A stretch of 41,041 bases of DNA from Gammaproteobacteria bacterium. Its GTDB lineage: Bacteria; Pseudomonadota; Gammaproteobacteria; Arenicellales; Poriferihabitantaceae. Below are positions 9,612-17,728 of the stretch, piece after piece. The notes below the pieces were generated by a model. The model ran no database searches. It saw only the letters and a list, made by a program, of their open reading frames with translations, and was not told the DNA's origin. Numbering within the stretch: position 1 is the first letter of the stretch; each line of letters opens with the position of its first letter. The translations under genes were made by a program, and so were the position numbers. The stretch is from the NCBI GenBank assembly GCA_026708585.1, contig JAPOUQ010000107.1, positions 1 to 41,041 of the forward strand. The letters are read 5' to 3'.

Positions 9612-9712
9612 TACCGACATCTTGTTTCTCTCAAGATTTGATAATTTGTGGCATAATCCACAATCCGAAATTGCAATATAGATAAAACTCAACGAGGAGA
9701 TCGTCCAGATAA

Positions 9713-10081
9713 ATGACTGATTTATTTATTTCAAATGCTTGGGCACAAACTGGAGATGCCGGAGGAGGGTTGATCGGCATTCTGCCTATGATACTGATAT
9801 TCGTGGTGTTCTACTTCCTATTGATCCGACCCCAGCAAAAGAGGGCCAAACAACATCGAGAGATGATTTCTACATTAGAAATTGGAGATGAGATCGTAAC
9901 CAATGGTGGGGCACTAGGTGTAGTCAGGGCTATCGACGATGACTTTCTCACAGTTCAGGTAGCTTCAGAAGTTGAATTAAAAATACAAAGAAATGCCATT
10001 GCGCAAATGATGCCTATGGGCACGGTACAATTCAACAATATAACTTCAAGTAAAAAGAAAAAACTATCCAAGCCGGATTAA
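9713..10081 (+). CDS. yajC: Preprotein translocase subunit YajC
   Basis: A 122-residue membrane protein with one hydrophobic segment (about 22-40) followed at once by the family signature FFLLIRPQQKRAKQHREM and a small soluble domain with IGDEIVTNGGALGVV. It binds SecDF as an accessory of the Sec translocon in the inner membrane. The N-terminus SNAWAQ before a glycine-rich linker is typical. A GAGGAG sequence lies about 12 nt before the ATG, a rather long spacing. secD follows after 57 bp. The tgt and queA genes that often precede yajC in gammaproteobacteria are missing here; an S9 peptidase takes their place. Confidence 0.96.
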   Translation: MTDLFISNAWAQTGDAGGGLIGILPMILIFVVFYFLLIRPQQKRAKQHREMISTLEIGDEIVTNGGALGVVRAIDDDFLTVQVASEVELKIQRNAIAQMMPMGTVQFNNITSSKKKKLSKPD

Positions 10082-10138
10082 CTTTCTCGATCAATGCCTG
10101 TTTCGAATCTGATCCCCGTACCACTAATTTGACCCCAT

Positions 10139-12019
10139 ATGTTGAATCAAACTGAATGGTGGAGATATTTGATTGTAACAGTCGTTGTTGCTGTTGGAAT
10201 CTTTTACTCTATTCCAAATTTATTTGGTAGCGACCCGGGAATTCAGATACGCGGAGCTCGAGGGTTATCCCTCAATAGCAATTTGCTAGGCCGAGTAGAA
10301 ACCGTCTTAATTGAAAATGATTTAGAGTTCAAGTCATTGTCACAGGATCAAAATAATCTAAAAATTCATTTTGATGATACAACATCCCAACTCAAAGCCA
10401 AAAAATTACTGGAATCAGAGCTTGGAAATGCTCATTCGCTAGCTCTGACTCTTCTCCCCAATGCCCCCGACTGGATGTCCGAGATAGGGGCTTTGCCAAT
10501 GTATCTAGGTCTCGATCTTCGTGGTGGAGTGCACTTTCTGTTACAAGTCGATATGGATAGTGCAATTCAAAGACAGATTCAGAACGCAGTCGATGGAATT
10601 CGTTCAACATTACGCGAAGAACGTATTCGGTATCGTCGGATAGTAGCAAATGAAGACGGCACGATTCTTGCAGACATTCGTAATCTAGAACAACGGGAAG
10701 AAGCCGCAGACATTTTGAAACGAGATTTTCAGGAATTGCAAGTTCAGAATTCGGCCACCACGGAGGGAGCACTCATTCTCTCGTTACGTTCCGAACGGAT
10801 TGACGAGATCCGTGAAGCTGCACTTGAACAAAATCGTGTAGCTCTTCGAAACCGAGTTGATCAACTCGGTGTAGCAGAGCCAATCGTTCAACAACAAGGC
10901 GCAGACCGGATTATCGTCCAATTGCCAGGGGTGCAGGACACTGCACGGGCCAAGGAAATTTTGGGCAGAGCAGCCACTCTCGAAATGCGAATGGTTGATG
11001 AAGAAAACAACGCAGCTGCGCTTGAAGCAGGTCAATCCCCTCCCGGTTCAAGGCTTTATCGTTTTCGGGACGGGCGACGCATACTTCTCGAAAAGCGAGT
11101 GATCTATTCGGGAGACAATATTATTGATGCCGCGGCTAGCCTCGATCAAAATGGTGGCCCTATTGTCAGTATCACTCTTGATTCGACAGCAGCGACCATA
11201 AACAGCCGTATAACCGGAGAAAATATCGGTAATCGTATGGCGGTGGTCTATCAGGAGATTGTTTCACGAACTCGCACAGATGATAATGGAAATCCAATTC
11301 TCAATGATGAGGGATTACCCGAGAGAATTACAGATCGGATCGAAGAAGTACTAACTGCACCGGTAATACGAGCACAGTTAGGTAAACGCTATCAGATTGA
11401 AGGCATCGGCTCGATCAATGAGGCCCGAGATTTAGCCTTGATGTTGCGTGCTGGTGCACTTGCAGCGCCGGTAGAAATTATTGAGGAGCGTACAGTTGGA
11501 CCGAGCCTCGGCCAGGCCAACATTGATCAAGGCATGTTATCAGTCATTGTTGGCCTGATCCTGGTTATGATTTTTATGATCATGTATTACCGGATATTTG
11601 GAGTGGTAGCACTAATATCACTCAGTATGAATCTTGTATTGATCGTATCGGTACTCTCGCTTTTGCAAGCGACTCTGACTTTACCTGGAGTAGCCGGTAT
11701 TGTATTAACCGTGGGTATGGCAGTAGACGCGAATGTGTTGATTTTCGAACGCATACGCGAGGAAATCAGAAATGGCAACACCCCTCAGGCCAGCATTCAT
11801 CTTGGGTATGACCGAGCACTTTCTACCATTGTAGATGCGAACATTACCACCTTGATTGCTGCTCTGGTTTTGTTTAATTTTGGAACGGGCCCAATTAAAG
11901 GTTTTGCAGTAACACTCAGTATTGGAATCCTAACATCAATGTTTACTGCTATCTTATTAAGTCGCGTCATCGTCAACGGAATTTATGGGGGTAAGATCGT
12001 CAAGCGATTGTCGATCTAG
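10139..12019 (+). CDS. secD: Protein translocase subunit SecD
   Basis: A 626-residue SecD, close to the usual length (E. coli 615). It has an N-terminal membrane segment, a large periplasmic region with the LGLDLRGGVHFLLQVD motif (P1 domain), and a C-terminal bundle of membrane segments with GMAVDANVLIFERIREE, the conserved RND-type transmembrane motif used in proton-driven export. With SecF and YajC it pulls exported proteins through SecYEG using the proton gradient. secF begins 4 nt after its stop codon, so the two genes are translationally close. Confidence 0.97.
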   Translation: MLNQTEWWRYLIVTVVVAVGIFYSIPNLFGSDPGIQIRGARGLSLNSNLLGRVETVLIENDLEFKSLSQDQNNLKIHFDDTTSQLKAKKLLESELGNAHSLALTLLPNAPDWMSEIGALPMYLGLDLRGGVHFLLQVDMDSAIQRQIQNAVDGIRSTLREERIRYRRIVANEDGTILADIRNLEQREEAADILKRDFQELQVQNSATTEGALILSLRSERIDEIREAALEQNRVALRNRVDQLGVAEPIVQQQGADRIIVQLPGVQDTARAKEILGRAATLEMRMVDEENNAAALEAGQSPPGSRLYRFRDGRRILLEKRVIYSGDNIIDAAASLDQNGGPIVSITLDSTAATINSRITGENIGNRMAVVYQEIVSRTRTDDNGNPILNDEGLPERITDRIEEVLTAPVIRAQLGKRYQIEGIGSINEARDLALMLRAGALAAPVEIIEERTVGPSLGQANIDQGMLSVIVGLILVMIFMIMYYRIFGVVALISLSMNLVLIVSVLSLLQATLTLPGVAGIVLTVGMAVDANVLIFERIREEIRNGNTPQASIHLGYDRALSTIVDANITTLIAALVLFNFGTGPIKGFAVTLSIGILTSMFTAILLSRVIVNGIYGGKIVKRLSI

Positions 12020-12023
12020 AACG

Positions 12024-13031
12024 ATGCAACTCTTTCGCAAAACAACAACATTTGATTTTCTGGGATGGCGAAAGCTTGCCCTAATTATTTCTGGTTGTCT
12101 GATAGTAGTAAGTATCGCTTCCCTATCTCTACGCGGGCTAAATTTTGGCATCGATTTTACCGGTGGAACGTTAGTCGAGGTTGGGTATCCAACTGCTGTT
12201 GAAATCGAAGAAGCTAGAAATCTGCTGCTTGGCAGTGGTTTTGAAGATTCAGTTGTTCAGCACTTTGGTACACCAGAAGATATTCTAGTTCGGTTGCCAT
12301 CAACTGCCTTAAGCGAAGATGGCAGTTCAGCAGAATTAAGTAGTCGGGTTATGGAAGTTTTGCGACAACCGTATGGTGAGTCTCTGATTGATTCAACCAA
12401 TCTCTCGACACAGCAATGTGTTTCCGACGGTGTTGTTTCTGACTGTAAGATTCAAATGCGGCGAGTTGAGTTTGTCGGCCCACAAATTGGCGATGAACTA
12501 GCCAATCAAGGGGGTTTAGCCATGTTATATGCCTTACTTGGCATTCTAATCTATGTGACCTTTCGCTTTGAATGGAGATTCGCTGTTGGATCAATCGGGG
12601 CTCTCGTTCATGATGTCATAATCACCATTGGTGTATTTGCATTATTTCAACTAGAGTTTTCACTACCAGTGTTGGCAGCTGTTCTCGCTGTGATCGGTTA
12701 CTCGCTCAACGATACCATTGTAGTGTGCGATCGGATTCGTGAAAATTTTCGCAAGATGCGAAAGAGTGATGTCATCGAAATCATGAATAGAGCAATCAAT
12801 CAGACTCTACCAAGAACCTTGCTAACCTCGCTCACCACACTTCTCGTGGTTTGCACTTTGTTGATTTTGGGTGGGGAGGTTATTCGAGGGTTTTCGGTTG
12901 CACTATTAATTGGTGTCCTAATCGGCACCTATTCCTCGATCTTCGTAGCCAGTCCGACCATACTCGTTCTTGGCATCAAACGAGAAGATATGTTGCCTGT
13001 TCAAAAAGAAGGCAAAGCGGTTGAATCCTGA
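12024..13031 (+). CDS. secF: Protein translocase subunit SecF
   Basis: A 335-residue SecF when started at ATG 12024, which sits 5 nt after the secD stop. An upstream in-frame GTG inside secD would add 13 residues with no family similarity. Motifs seen are LNFGIDFTGGTLVEV in the periplasmic domain and a membrane core with AVLAVIGYSLNDTIVVCDRIREN, the SecF counterpart of the RND signature. It forms the SecDF-YajC complex in the inner membrane. The next gene, ribD, starts 52 bp further on with no clear terminator between. Confidence 0.97.
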   Translation: MQLFRKTTTFDFLGWRKLALIISGCLIVVSIASLSLRGLNFGIDFTGGTLVEVGYPTAVEIEEARNLLLGSGFEDSVVQHFGTPEDILVRLPSTALSEDGSSAELSSRVMEVLRQPYGESLIDSTNLSTQQCVSDGVVSDCKIQMRRVEFVGPQIGDELANQGGLAMLYALLGILIYVTFRFEWRFAVGSIGALVHDVIITIGVFALFQLEFSLPVLAAVLAVIGYSLNDTIVVCDRIRENFRKMRKSDVIEIMNRAINQTLPRTLLTSLTTLLVVCTLLILGGEVIRGFSVALLIGVLIGTYSSIFVASPTILVLGIKREDMLPVQKEGKAVES

Positions 13032-13083
13032 GATCTTGAAACTTCCACTCAGATTGGGGGTTTTATAGACAGTCAAAACACTC

Positions 13084-14199
13084 ATGACCAGATCTGAAGA
13101 TGAGAGATTCATGTCAATGGCACTCAATTTGGCCAAGCGAGGCCAATATACTGTGCATCCGAATCCGGCTGTTGGTTGTGTGGTAGTAAAGGATAACGAG
13201 ATTGTTGGCCAGGGCTGGCATGAACGGGCCGGCGAAGCACATGCTGAAGTCCGAGCACTTGCAGATGCCAAGGAAAGAACGCAGCAAGCAACCCTGTATG
13301 TTACCTTAGAGCCTTGCAGTCATACAGGCCGCACCCCTCCTTGTACAGATGCCGTTATTCGTTCAGGCATAAGCCGAGTTGTTGTTGCCTGTCAAGATCC
13401 GAATCCACTTGTCCAGGGGCAAGGTTTGCGATCGCTTGAGGAAGCAGGTATAGAAGTAGTAACGGGCATATGTACTGAAGCTGCAACACATATGAATCGG
13501 GGCTTTTTCAAGCGCATAACTTCAGGAATTCCATTCGTAATCTTGAAAATTGCGGCTAGTCTCGATGGGCGAATCGCTATGCCAAATGGTGAGAGTCGAT
13601 GGATTACTTGCGAAGAATCACGTTGTGATGTTCATCGGCTGCGAGCACTTTCTTCTGCTGTATTGACAGGAATTGGCACGGTTCAAAAAGACGATCCCGC
13701 ATTCACCGTTCGACATTTTGAAACTTCGCGACAACCCGATCGAGTGGTCTTAGATAGTCAAATGTCGATATCGCATACAGCAAAAATTCTAGATGATTCA
13801 GCCAAGGTCTTTGTGTTCACTATCGCAAATCCCTCAAGGTATAAGCAACTGAATTGCATATCGAATCTCGAAATTATATCCAGTTATAATAAAGAGAATC
13901 GGGTAGAGCTAGTCGAGATGTTGAAAGAGTGCGGAAAGAGACAAATGAATACAATTTTAGTGGAAGCGGGTCCAAGTCTTGCAGGAAATTTTTTGAAACA
14001 AGGATTAGTGGATGAACTGGTTCTATATCTTGCTCCAAGTTTTCTGGGGAATGATGCACTAGCTATGTTCAATCTTCCTCAGATTACAGAGTTGTCCGAA
14101 AAGATCCAAATGAGCATAACTCATGTTGAAAGTCTCGGTTCTGATATCAAGATTGTGTTGACCCCCGAAACATGCCGATCGTTTATTTATAGTTCTTGA
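13084..14199 (+). CDS. ribD: Bifunctional riboflavin deaminase/reductase RibD
   Basis: A 371-residue RibD catalysing steps two and three of riboflavin synthesis: deamination of the pyrimidine made by GTP cyclohydrolase II, then reduction of its ribosyl chain with NADPH. The N-terminal deaminase domain (about 1-145) shows NPAVGCVVV, the zinc-binding HAEVRAL and PCSHTGRTPPCTDAV. The C-terminal reductase domain begins near 150 with LKIAASLDGRIAMPNGES and contains GIGTVQKDDP and VEAGPSLAGNFL. Length is normal. The gene heads the rib cluster but is separated from ribE by nearly 1 kb of apparently decayed sequence. Confidence 0.97.
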   Translation: MTRSEDERFMSMALNLAKRGQYTVHPNPAVGCVVVKDNEIVGQGWHERAGEAHAEVRALADAKERTQQATLYVTLEPCSHTGRTPPCTDAVIRSGISRVVVACQDPNPLVQGQGLRSLEEAGIEVVTGICTEAATHMNRGFFKRITSGIPFVILKIAASLDGRIAMPNGESRWITCEESRCDVHRLRALSSAVLTGIGTVQKDDPAFTVRHFETSRQPDRVVLDSQMSISHTAKILDDSAKVFVFTIANPSRYKQLNCISNLEIISSYNKENRVELVEMLKECGKRQMNTILVEAGPSLAGNFLKQGLVDELVLYLAPSFLGNDALAMFNLPQITELSEKIQMSITHVESLGSDIKIVLTPETCRSFIYSS

Positions 14200-14392
14200 G
14201 TAGTTGTATCTCTCATATTCAATCGGCAACACTAGAAGGAGTTACTCTTTTCACCGTACCAACTGGGGGTTGATCGTGTTTACTGACCAGACCCAATCAT
14301 ACAAGGACTCCGACTGGTATGAACAGCCCTTACCGAACAAACCGCGGGCAATCAACTCGCTTACCAGTCCAATTCTGCCAGAGGAGCGGCCA
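14200..14392. other. Non-coding or decayed sequence after ribD
   Basis: This is the first part of the 957-bp gap between ribD and ribE. An 84-codon plus-strand ORF can be read through it (from GTG 14204 on), but it resembles nothing I know and overlaps the more convincing minus-strand ORF that follows. From about 14330 the base composition becomes richer in G and C than the surrounding rib genes, which fits inserted foreign DNA. Confidence 0.35.
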
Positions 14393-14683
14393 TTAGGTGC
14401 TAATCAGCAGGCCCAGAACTGTACTGGCCAATCCGACAATGGTGATGGTACCCAGTAGCTGACGGTTCTTGCACAGGGCCATGTTCGTGGACATATCAGT
14501 CTTCCAGTTGACCATCTGTTCGGCCGGACGGGCCATGTCGGTTTTGTATTCCTGTTTGTGAGTTCCCATAATTTGCTTTAGCACGACGATTTCTGCCGAC
14601 AATTCATAATTTTTTGATTTGATCATTGCCCCTATTCGATTATTGACAGGGTTTTCACAATCATTTGACAAAACCATGTCCAA
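14393..14683 (-). CDS. Small coiled-coil protein with a C-terminal membrane anchor, possibly a gene remnant
   Basis: A 96-codon ORF antisense to the rib operon. Residues from about 22 to 75 form an amphipathic, coiled-coil-like helix (SAEIVVLKQIMGTHKQEYK, then MVNWKTDMSTNMALCKNR). The last 20 residues are a hydrophobic segment (LLGTITIVGLASTVLGLLIS) ending right at the stop. This build is seen in short tail-anchored coiled-coil proteins such as DUF1640-like proteins, but I cannot name a family. Codon use in its 3' half (many CTG, GCC, ACC) differs from neighbouring genes, suggesting transfer. No ribosome binding site is clear at ATG 14683. The N-terminal 20 residues may not be real. Confidence 0.4.
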   Translation of the reverse strand: MDMVLSNDCENPVNNRIGAMIKSKNYELSAEIVVLKQIMGTHKQEYKTDMARPAEQMVNWKTDMSTNMALCKNRQLLGTITIVGLASTVLGLLIST

Positions 14684-14728
14684 TCATCAAAATGAACAAA
14701 GCGTTTTCGGTAGCTAGAACTGAAAAAA

Positions 14729-15118
14729 ATGAATGAATTACATTCAACTGGTTTGGAAAATTATATATGCTGCAAAAAAAAGGAAGAACCACCCGTGTTC
14801 ACAGGTAGAGCTGATATCCTTAATGATATTCTGACCATCTCGACAAGAGTGCTGGAATTTTGGAACAGGTTCTCGACAACAAAATCAGGGATAGAGGGAA
14901 ACAAGCGTATTGTGCAAAGTGCACTGGGTGCAGATAAGAGTTCAATATTGAAAAAACTGAATGATTGGGAAATAACACCATCGAAAGTTACAGGGTTATC
15001 AACAGTTAAGACGAAAATTTTGCCAATATACATCTCCACGTCAAGTCGAAAAGAGGAATTCAAAAGTTACTTCGGGGTTTATTCAAAATTTCGTTTCATA
15101 AACTCCAAATTGAATTAA
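14729..15118 (+). pseudogene. Remnant of a P-loop ATPase with a damaged Walker A motif
   Basis: A 129-codon ORF between ribD and ribE. After about 20 unremarkable residues it reads PPVFTGRADILNDILTIS, then GNKRIVQSALGADKSSILKK. The second piece is clearly the first strand and P-loop of an AAA-type or STAND-type NTPase, where the usual text would be G-A-P-G-A-G-K-S-S. Here P has become L, and the glycine before the lysine has become aspartate, which should abolish nucleotide binding. About 50 residues later the reading frame stops; no Walker B or later motif is present. I read it as the 5' remnant of a decayed ATP-binding protein gene. A minus-strand ORF in the same place (14761-15063) is its shadow. 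Confidence 0.5.
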
Positions 15119-15156
15119 CGTCTACCTTTCAAATACATTGAATCGATAAAATCCAT

Positions 15157-15780
15157 ATGTTTACCGGTATCATCCAGACCAAAGGAATCGTAGTTTCTTG
15201 TGACGATCATGACTACGGCAAGAGACTCGATATTGAAATCGTTGATATGCCATTACCCATACCCCAAATTGGAGATAGCATAGCCGTCAACGGTACCTGC
15301 CTAACTGTTATTGAAATTAACAACAGTACATTTCGTTTTGATGTATCCAGCGAAACCCTCCATCGAACTTTGATACATGCATGGCGGTGCGGAGATCGGG
15401 TAAATATCGAAAAAGCCCTGACCCTGTCCACACCGCTAGGTGGTCATCTGGTTTCTGGTCATATTGACGGAATTGGTACCATTCTCTTTTTCGAAGATAC
15501 AGGTTCGTACAGACGTATGAGAATTCGCGTCGATAAAGAGTTCGCGAAATTCCTAGCTCACAAAGGTTCAGTTACAATTGACGGAATCAGTTTAACGGTA
15601 AACAGTATCTTCGATGATTTGCAATGGACAGAATTTGATTTGATGTTGGTACCACATACAGTAGAACAAACTACCCTAGGTGAACTATCGATCGGTGATT
15701 CAGTGCATATTGAAGTTGACCAGATTGCTCGCTATATTCATCGCATGGAAAGTCTCAAAACCGACAAAACAAGCGACTGA
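15157..15780 (+). CDS. ribE: Riboflavin synthase alpha chain
   Basis: A 207-residue riboflavin synthase, which dismutates two molecules of 6,7-dimethyl-8-ribityllumazine to riboflavin and the pyrimidine precursor. It starts with the hallmark MFTGIIQ and has two similar lumazine-binding halves: the first with GDSIAVNGTCLTV, the second with GSVTIDGISLTVN. LGGHLVSGHIDG joins them. The enzyme works as a trimer in the cytoplasm. It precedes ribBA by a 212-bp or longer leader, and lies downstream of the decayed region, so it may need its own promoter. Confidence 0.96.
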   Translation: MFTGIIQTKGIVVSCDDHDYGKRLDIEIVDMPLPIPQIGDSIAVNGTCLTVIEINNSTFRFDVSSETLHRTLIHAWRCGDRVNIEKALTLSTPLGGHLVSGHIDGIGTILFFEDTGSYRRMRIRVDKEFAKFLAHKGSVTIDGISLTVNSIFDDLQWTEFDLMLVPHTVEQTTLGELSIGDSVHIEVDQIARYIHRMESLKTDKTSD

Positions 15781-15953
15781 GTCGAATCTCATGAATCACC
15801 ATGAAATAGTAATTTGTTTTGCTACTGTTAAACATCCCAGATTTGCATTGCATTGCTTGATTACCCCGCTTATGATTCAGGAAAACGAGAATTACAAGAT
15901 TTAATAGGCTGATCAGTTCTATTCACCCCTGATTATCCACCTTTATCTTTGGG

Positions 15954-15994
15954 ATTCCCGATCTCTTGAATTCATAATATAGACGATCGGGAAT
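15954..15994 (+). promoter_or_regulatory. Perfect 10-bp inverted repeat covering the first possible ribBA start
   Basis: ATTCCCGATC (15954-15963) and GATCGGGAAT (15985-15994) are perfect reverse complements around a 21-nt AT-rich loop. The right arm includes the first two bases of the ATG at 15993. In RNA this would form a stem that hides that ATG and ends 46 nt before the alternative TTG start at 16041. In DNA it could be an operator. No FMN riboswitch core is seen in the same leader. Confidence 0.45.
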
Positions 15995-16040
15995 GTGGTG
16001 CAATTTACCGTTTCGTTGGGAAATACAAAAGGAAATAACA

Positions 16041-17198
16041 TTGCCTGATTTGCAAATAAATACAATTGAAGAAGTCCTAGAAGAGTTCGGTAAGGGCAAT
16101 ACTGTCATCATGGTTGATGACCAGGATCGGGAAAACGAGGGTGATCTTTTCGTTGCTGCCGAAGTCGTCAATGATCAACACATCAATTTTATGGCCTCTA
16201 AAGCAAGGGGACTGATATGCTTGGCTCTTACAGAGGAGCGGTGTAATCAACTGGAATTACCATTGATGGTTAGTCACAACAATGCCCGCTTTTCAACCAA
16301 CTTTACCGTCTCGATAGAAGCAGCTCGTGATGTAACAACAGGTATATCGGCACAAGATCGAGCCAGGACCATACAAGCAGCGGTTGCATCAGATGCATCG
16401 CCAATAGACATTGTTACTCCTGGGCATGTGTTTCCAATCAAGTCCCAACCGGGTGGTGTATTGACTCGAGCAGGCCATACTGAGGCCGGCGTAGACATGG
16501 CAAGACTGAGTGGATTTGAACCAGCAACGGTAATTTGTGAAATCCTGAAAGAGGATGGCACGATGGCAAGATTGCCGGATCTGATCAACTATGCTGCCGA
16601 ACATCAACTGAAAATTGGAACAATTGCAGACCTGATTCGTTATCGCCTTGATCATGATCCGACACTGGTTCGAATTTCTGAGCATTATCTATCACTGGAA
16701 CATGGCAAGTTTCGAGGTTTTGTCTTTCGTGATGAAGTTGAAGGAGGTACCCATTTTGCCTTAGTCAAAGGGGAATTGTCCAGTGATCAGGTGGTGCCAG
16801 TACGCGTACATGTTCATCGAGGTGCCTTGGATGTAGTTCTGAATCCTCAATCGCCCTGGAGTTGGACACTAGAGAATGCAACCGCATCAATTGCGAACCA
16901 AGAGGTCGGTGTGGTCGTAATTCTGTCCTATAATGAAACGGCTGACGAGCTGGTTAAGCGAATTCGAACAAAGTCGGAATTAACAGGTCGTGCAGTAGAG
17001 ACGGATCAATCTAGTGAGCCACAGGACTTGCGAATGCTGGGTGCTGGAAGTCAAATCTTAGCTGATTTAGGGGTCCGCAAAATCCTAGCTCTAGGTCGAT
17101 CCAAGCGAACCCATGGTTTATCGGGGTTCGGGCTTGAAATTGTCGACTATGTTGAAACTCCGAAACAACTTCAGGAATGGAAGCATGTCAATCAATGA
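16041..17198 (+). CDS. ribBA: 3,4-dihydroxy-2-butanone-4-phosphate synthase with a GTP-cyclohydrolase-II-like domain that lacks zinc ligands
   Basis: The N-terminal ~200 residues are a full RibB domain, which makes the four-carbon unit of riboflavin from ribulose 5-phosphate: the acidic metal-binding motif DDQDRENEGDL, the THFALVKG junction, and HTEAGVDMARL with its metal-binding His. The C-terminal half has the GTP cyclohydrolase II outline (EGGTHFALVKGEL ... ELLGAGSQIL-type end, read here as MLGAGSQILADLGVRK) but none of the three zinc-binding cysteines and no C-L-x-G-D-x-x-x-S-x-R-C-D-C motif. It is therefore probably not a GTP cyclohydrolase and the cell should have ribA elsewhere. TTG 16041 has AAGGA seven nt upstream and gives the usual N-terminus; ATG 15993 would add 16 residues and lies in a hairpin. 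Confidence 0.85.
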   Translation: MPDLQINTIEEVLEEFGKGNTVIMVDDQDRENEGDLFVAAEVVNDQHINFMASKARGLICLALTEERCNQLELPLMVSHNNARFSTNFTVSIEAARDVTTGISAQDRARTIQAAVASDASPIDIVTPGHVFPIKSQPGGVLTRAGHTEAGVDMARLSGFEPATVICEILKEDGTMARLPDLINYAAEHQLKIGTIADLIRYRLDHDPTLVRISEHYLSLEHGKFRGFVFRDEVEGGTHFALVKGELSSDQVVPVRVHVHRGALDVVLNPQSPWSWTLENATASIANQEVGVVVILSYNETADELVKRIRTKSELTGRAVETDQSSEPQDLRMLGAGSQILADLGVRKILALGRSKRTHGLSGFGLEIVDYVETPKQLQEWKHVNQ

Positions 17199-17658
17199 AA
17201 TTCATGCTGATTTGACGAGTTGTTCAGGAAGATTCGCTATTGTTGCGGGGAAATTCAATCAATTCATCACAGACCGTCTAATAAGTGGTGCTGTCGATAC
17301 ACTGTCCACTTACGGTATTCCAGAAACAGACATTGATTGTATCTGGGTACCCGGTGCTTATGAAATTCCTTTGACAGCTCGAATTCTGGCTGAATCTGCT
17401 CAATATAAGGCTATCATCGCACTAGGAGCTGTAATCCGAGGGGGGACTCCTCACTTTGATTATGTCGCAGGAGAATGTGCCGCAGGTATCACGCGTATCA
17501 ATGAAAGTTCTCATATCCCAGTTATTTTTGGTGTATTGACAACCGACACGACTGATCAAGCCATTGAACGAGCAGGGCTAAATACCAACAAGGGATGTGA
17601 AGCAGCAACAGCCGCTTTGGAAATGGTGAGCATAATGAGCCAGATCTTGAGAAAATGA
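17185..17658 (+). CDS. ribH: 6,7-dimethyl-8-ribityllumazine synthase
   Basis: Lumazine synthase, 157 residues when started at ATG 17185, close to E. coli's 156. This start has AGGAATGGAAG just upstream and overlaps the end of ribBA by 14 nt, indicating coupled translation. Motifs present are FAIVAGKFNQFIT, WVPGAYEIPL, the substrate loop ALGAVIRGGTPHFDYVAGE with the catalytic His, and PVIFGVLTTDT. The enzyme condenses the RibB product with the RibD-derived pyrimidine and assembles into an icosahedral shell or pentamers. An in-frame ATG at 17113 lies inside ribBA and adds residues without family similarity. Confidence 0.96.
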   Translation: MSINEIHADLTSCSGRFAIVAGKFNQFITDRLISGAVDTLSTYGIPETDIDCIWVPGAYEIPLTARILAESAQYKAIIALGAVIRGGTPHFDYVAGECAAGITRINESSHIPVIFGVLTTDTTDQAIERAGLNTNKGCEAATAALEMVSIMSQILRK

Positions 17659-17728
17659 CAGGAATTTTTGTGTTCCAAACATTTCTATCAAGCTATGTTG
17701 ATCCTGAATATATCCGATAAGCGATAAG

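Noticed and set aside
14204-14458. 84-codon plus-strand ORF after ribD
   Set aside because: It has no recognisable similarity or ribosome site and overlaps the coiled-coil ORF on the other strand.
14761-15063. 100-codon minus-strand ORF
   Set aside because: It lies opposite the P-loop remnant, has no motif or ribosome site and is best explained as a shadow.
15781-15992. FMN riboswitch (RFN element) upstream of ribBA
   Set aside because: The conserved core segments of the RFN element were not found; only a simple 10-bp dyad is present.
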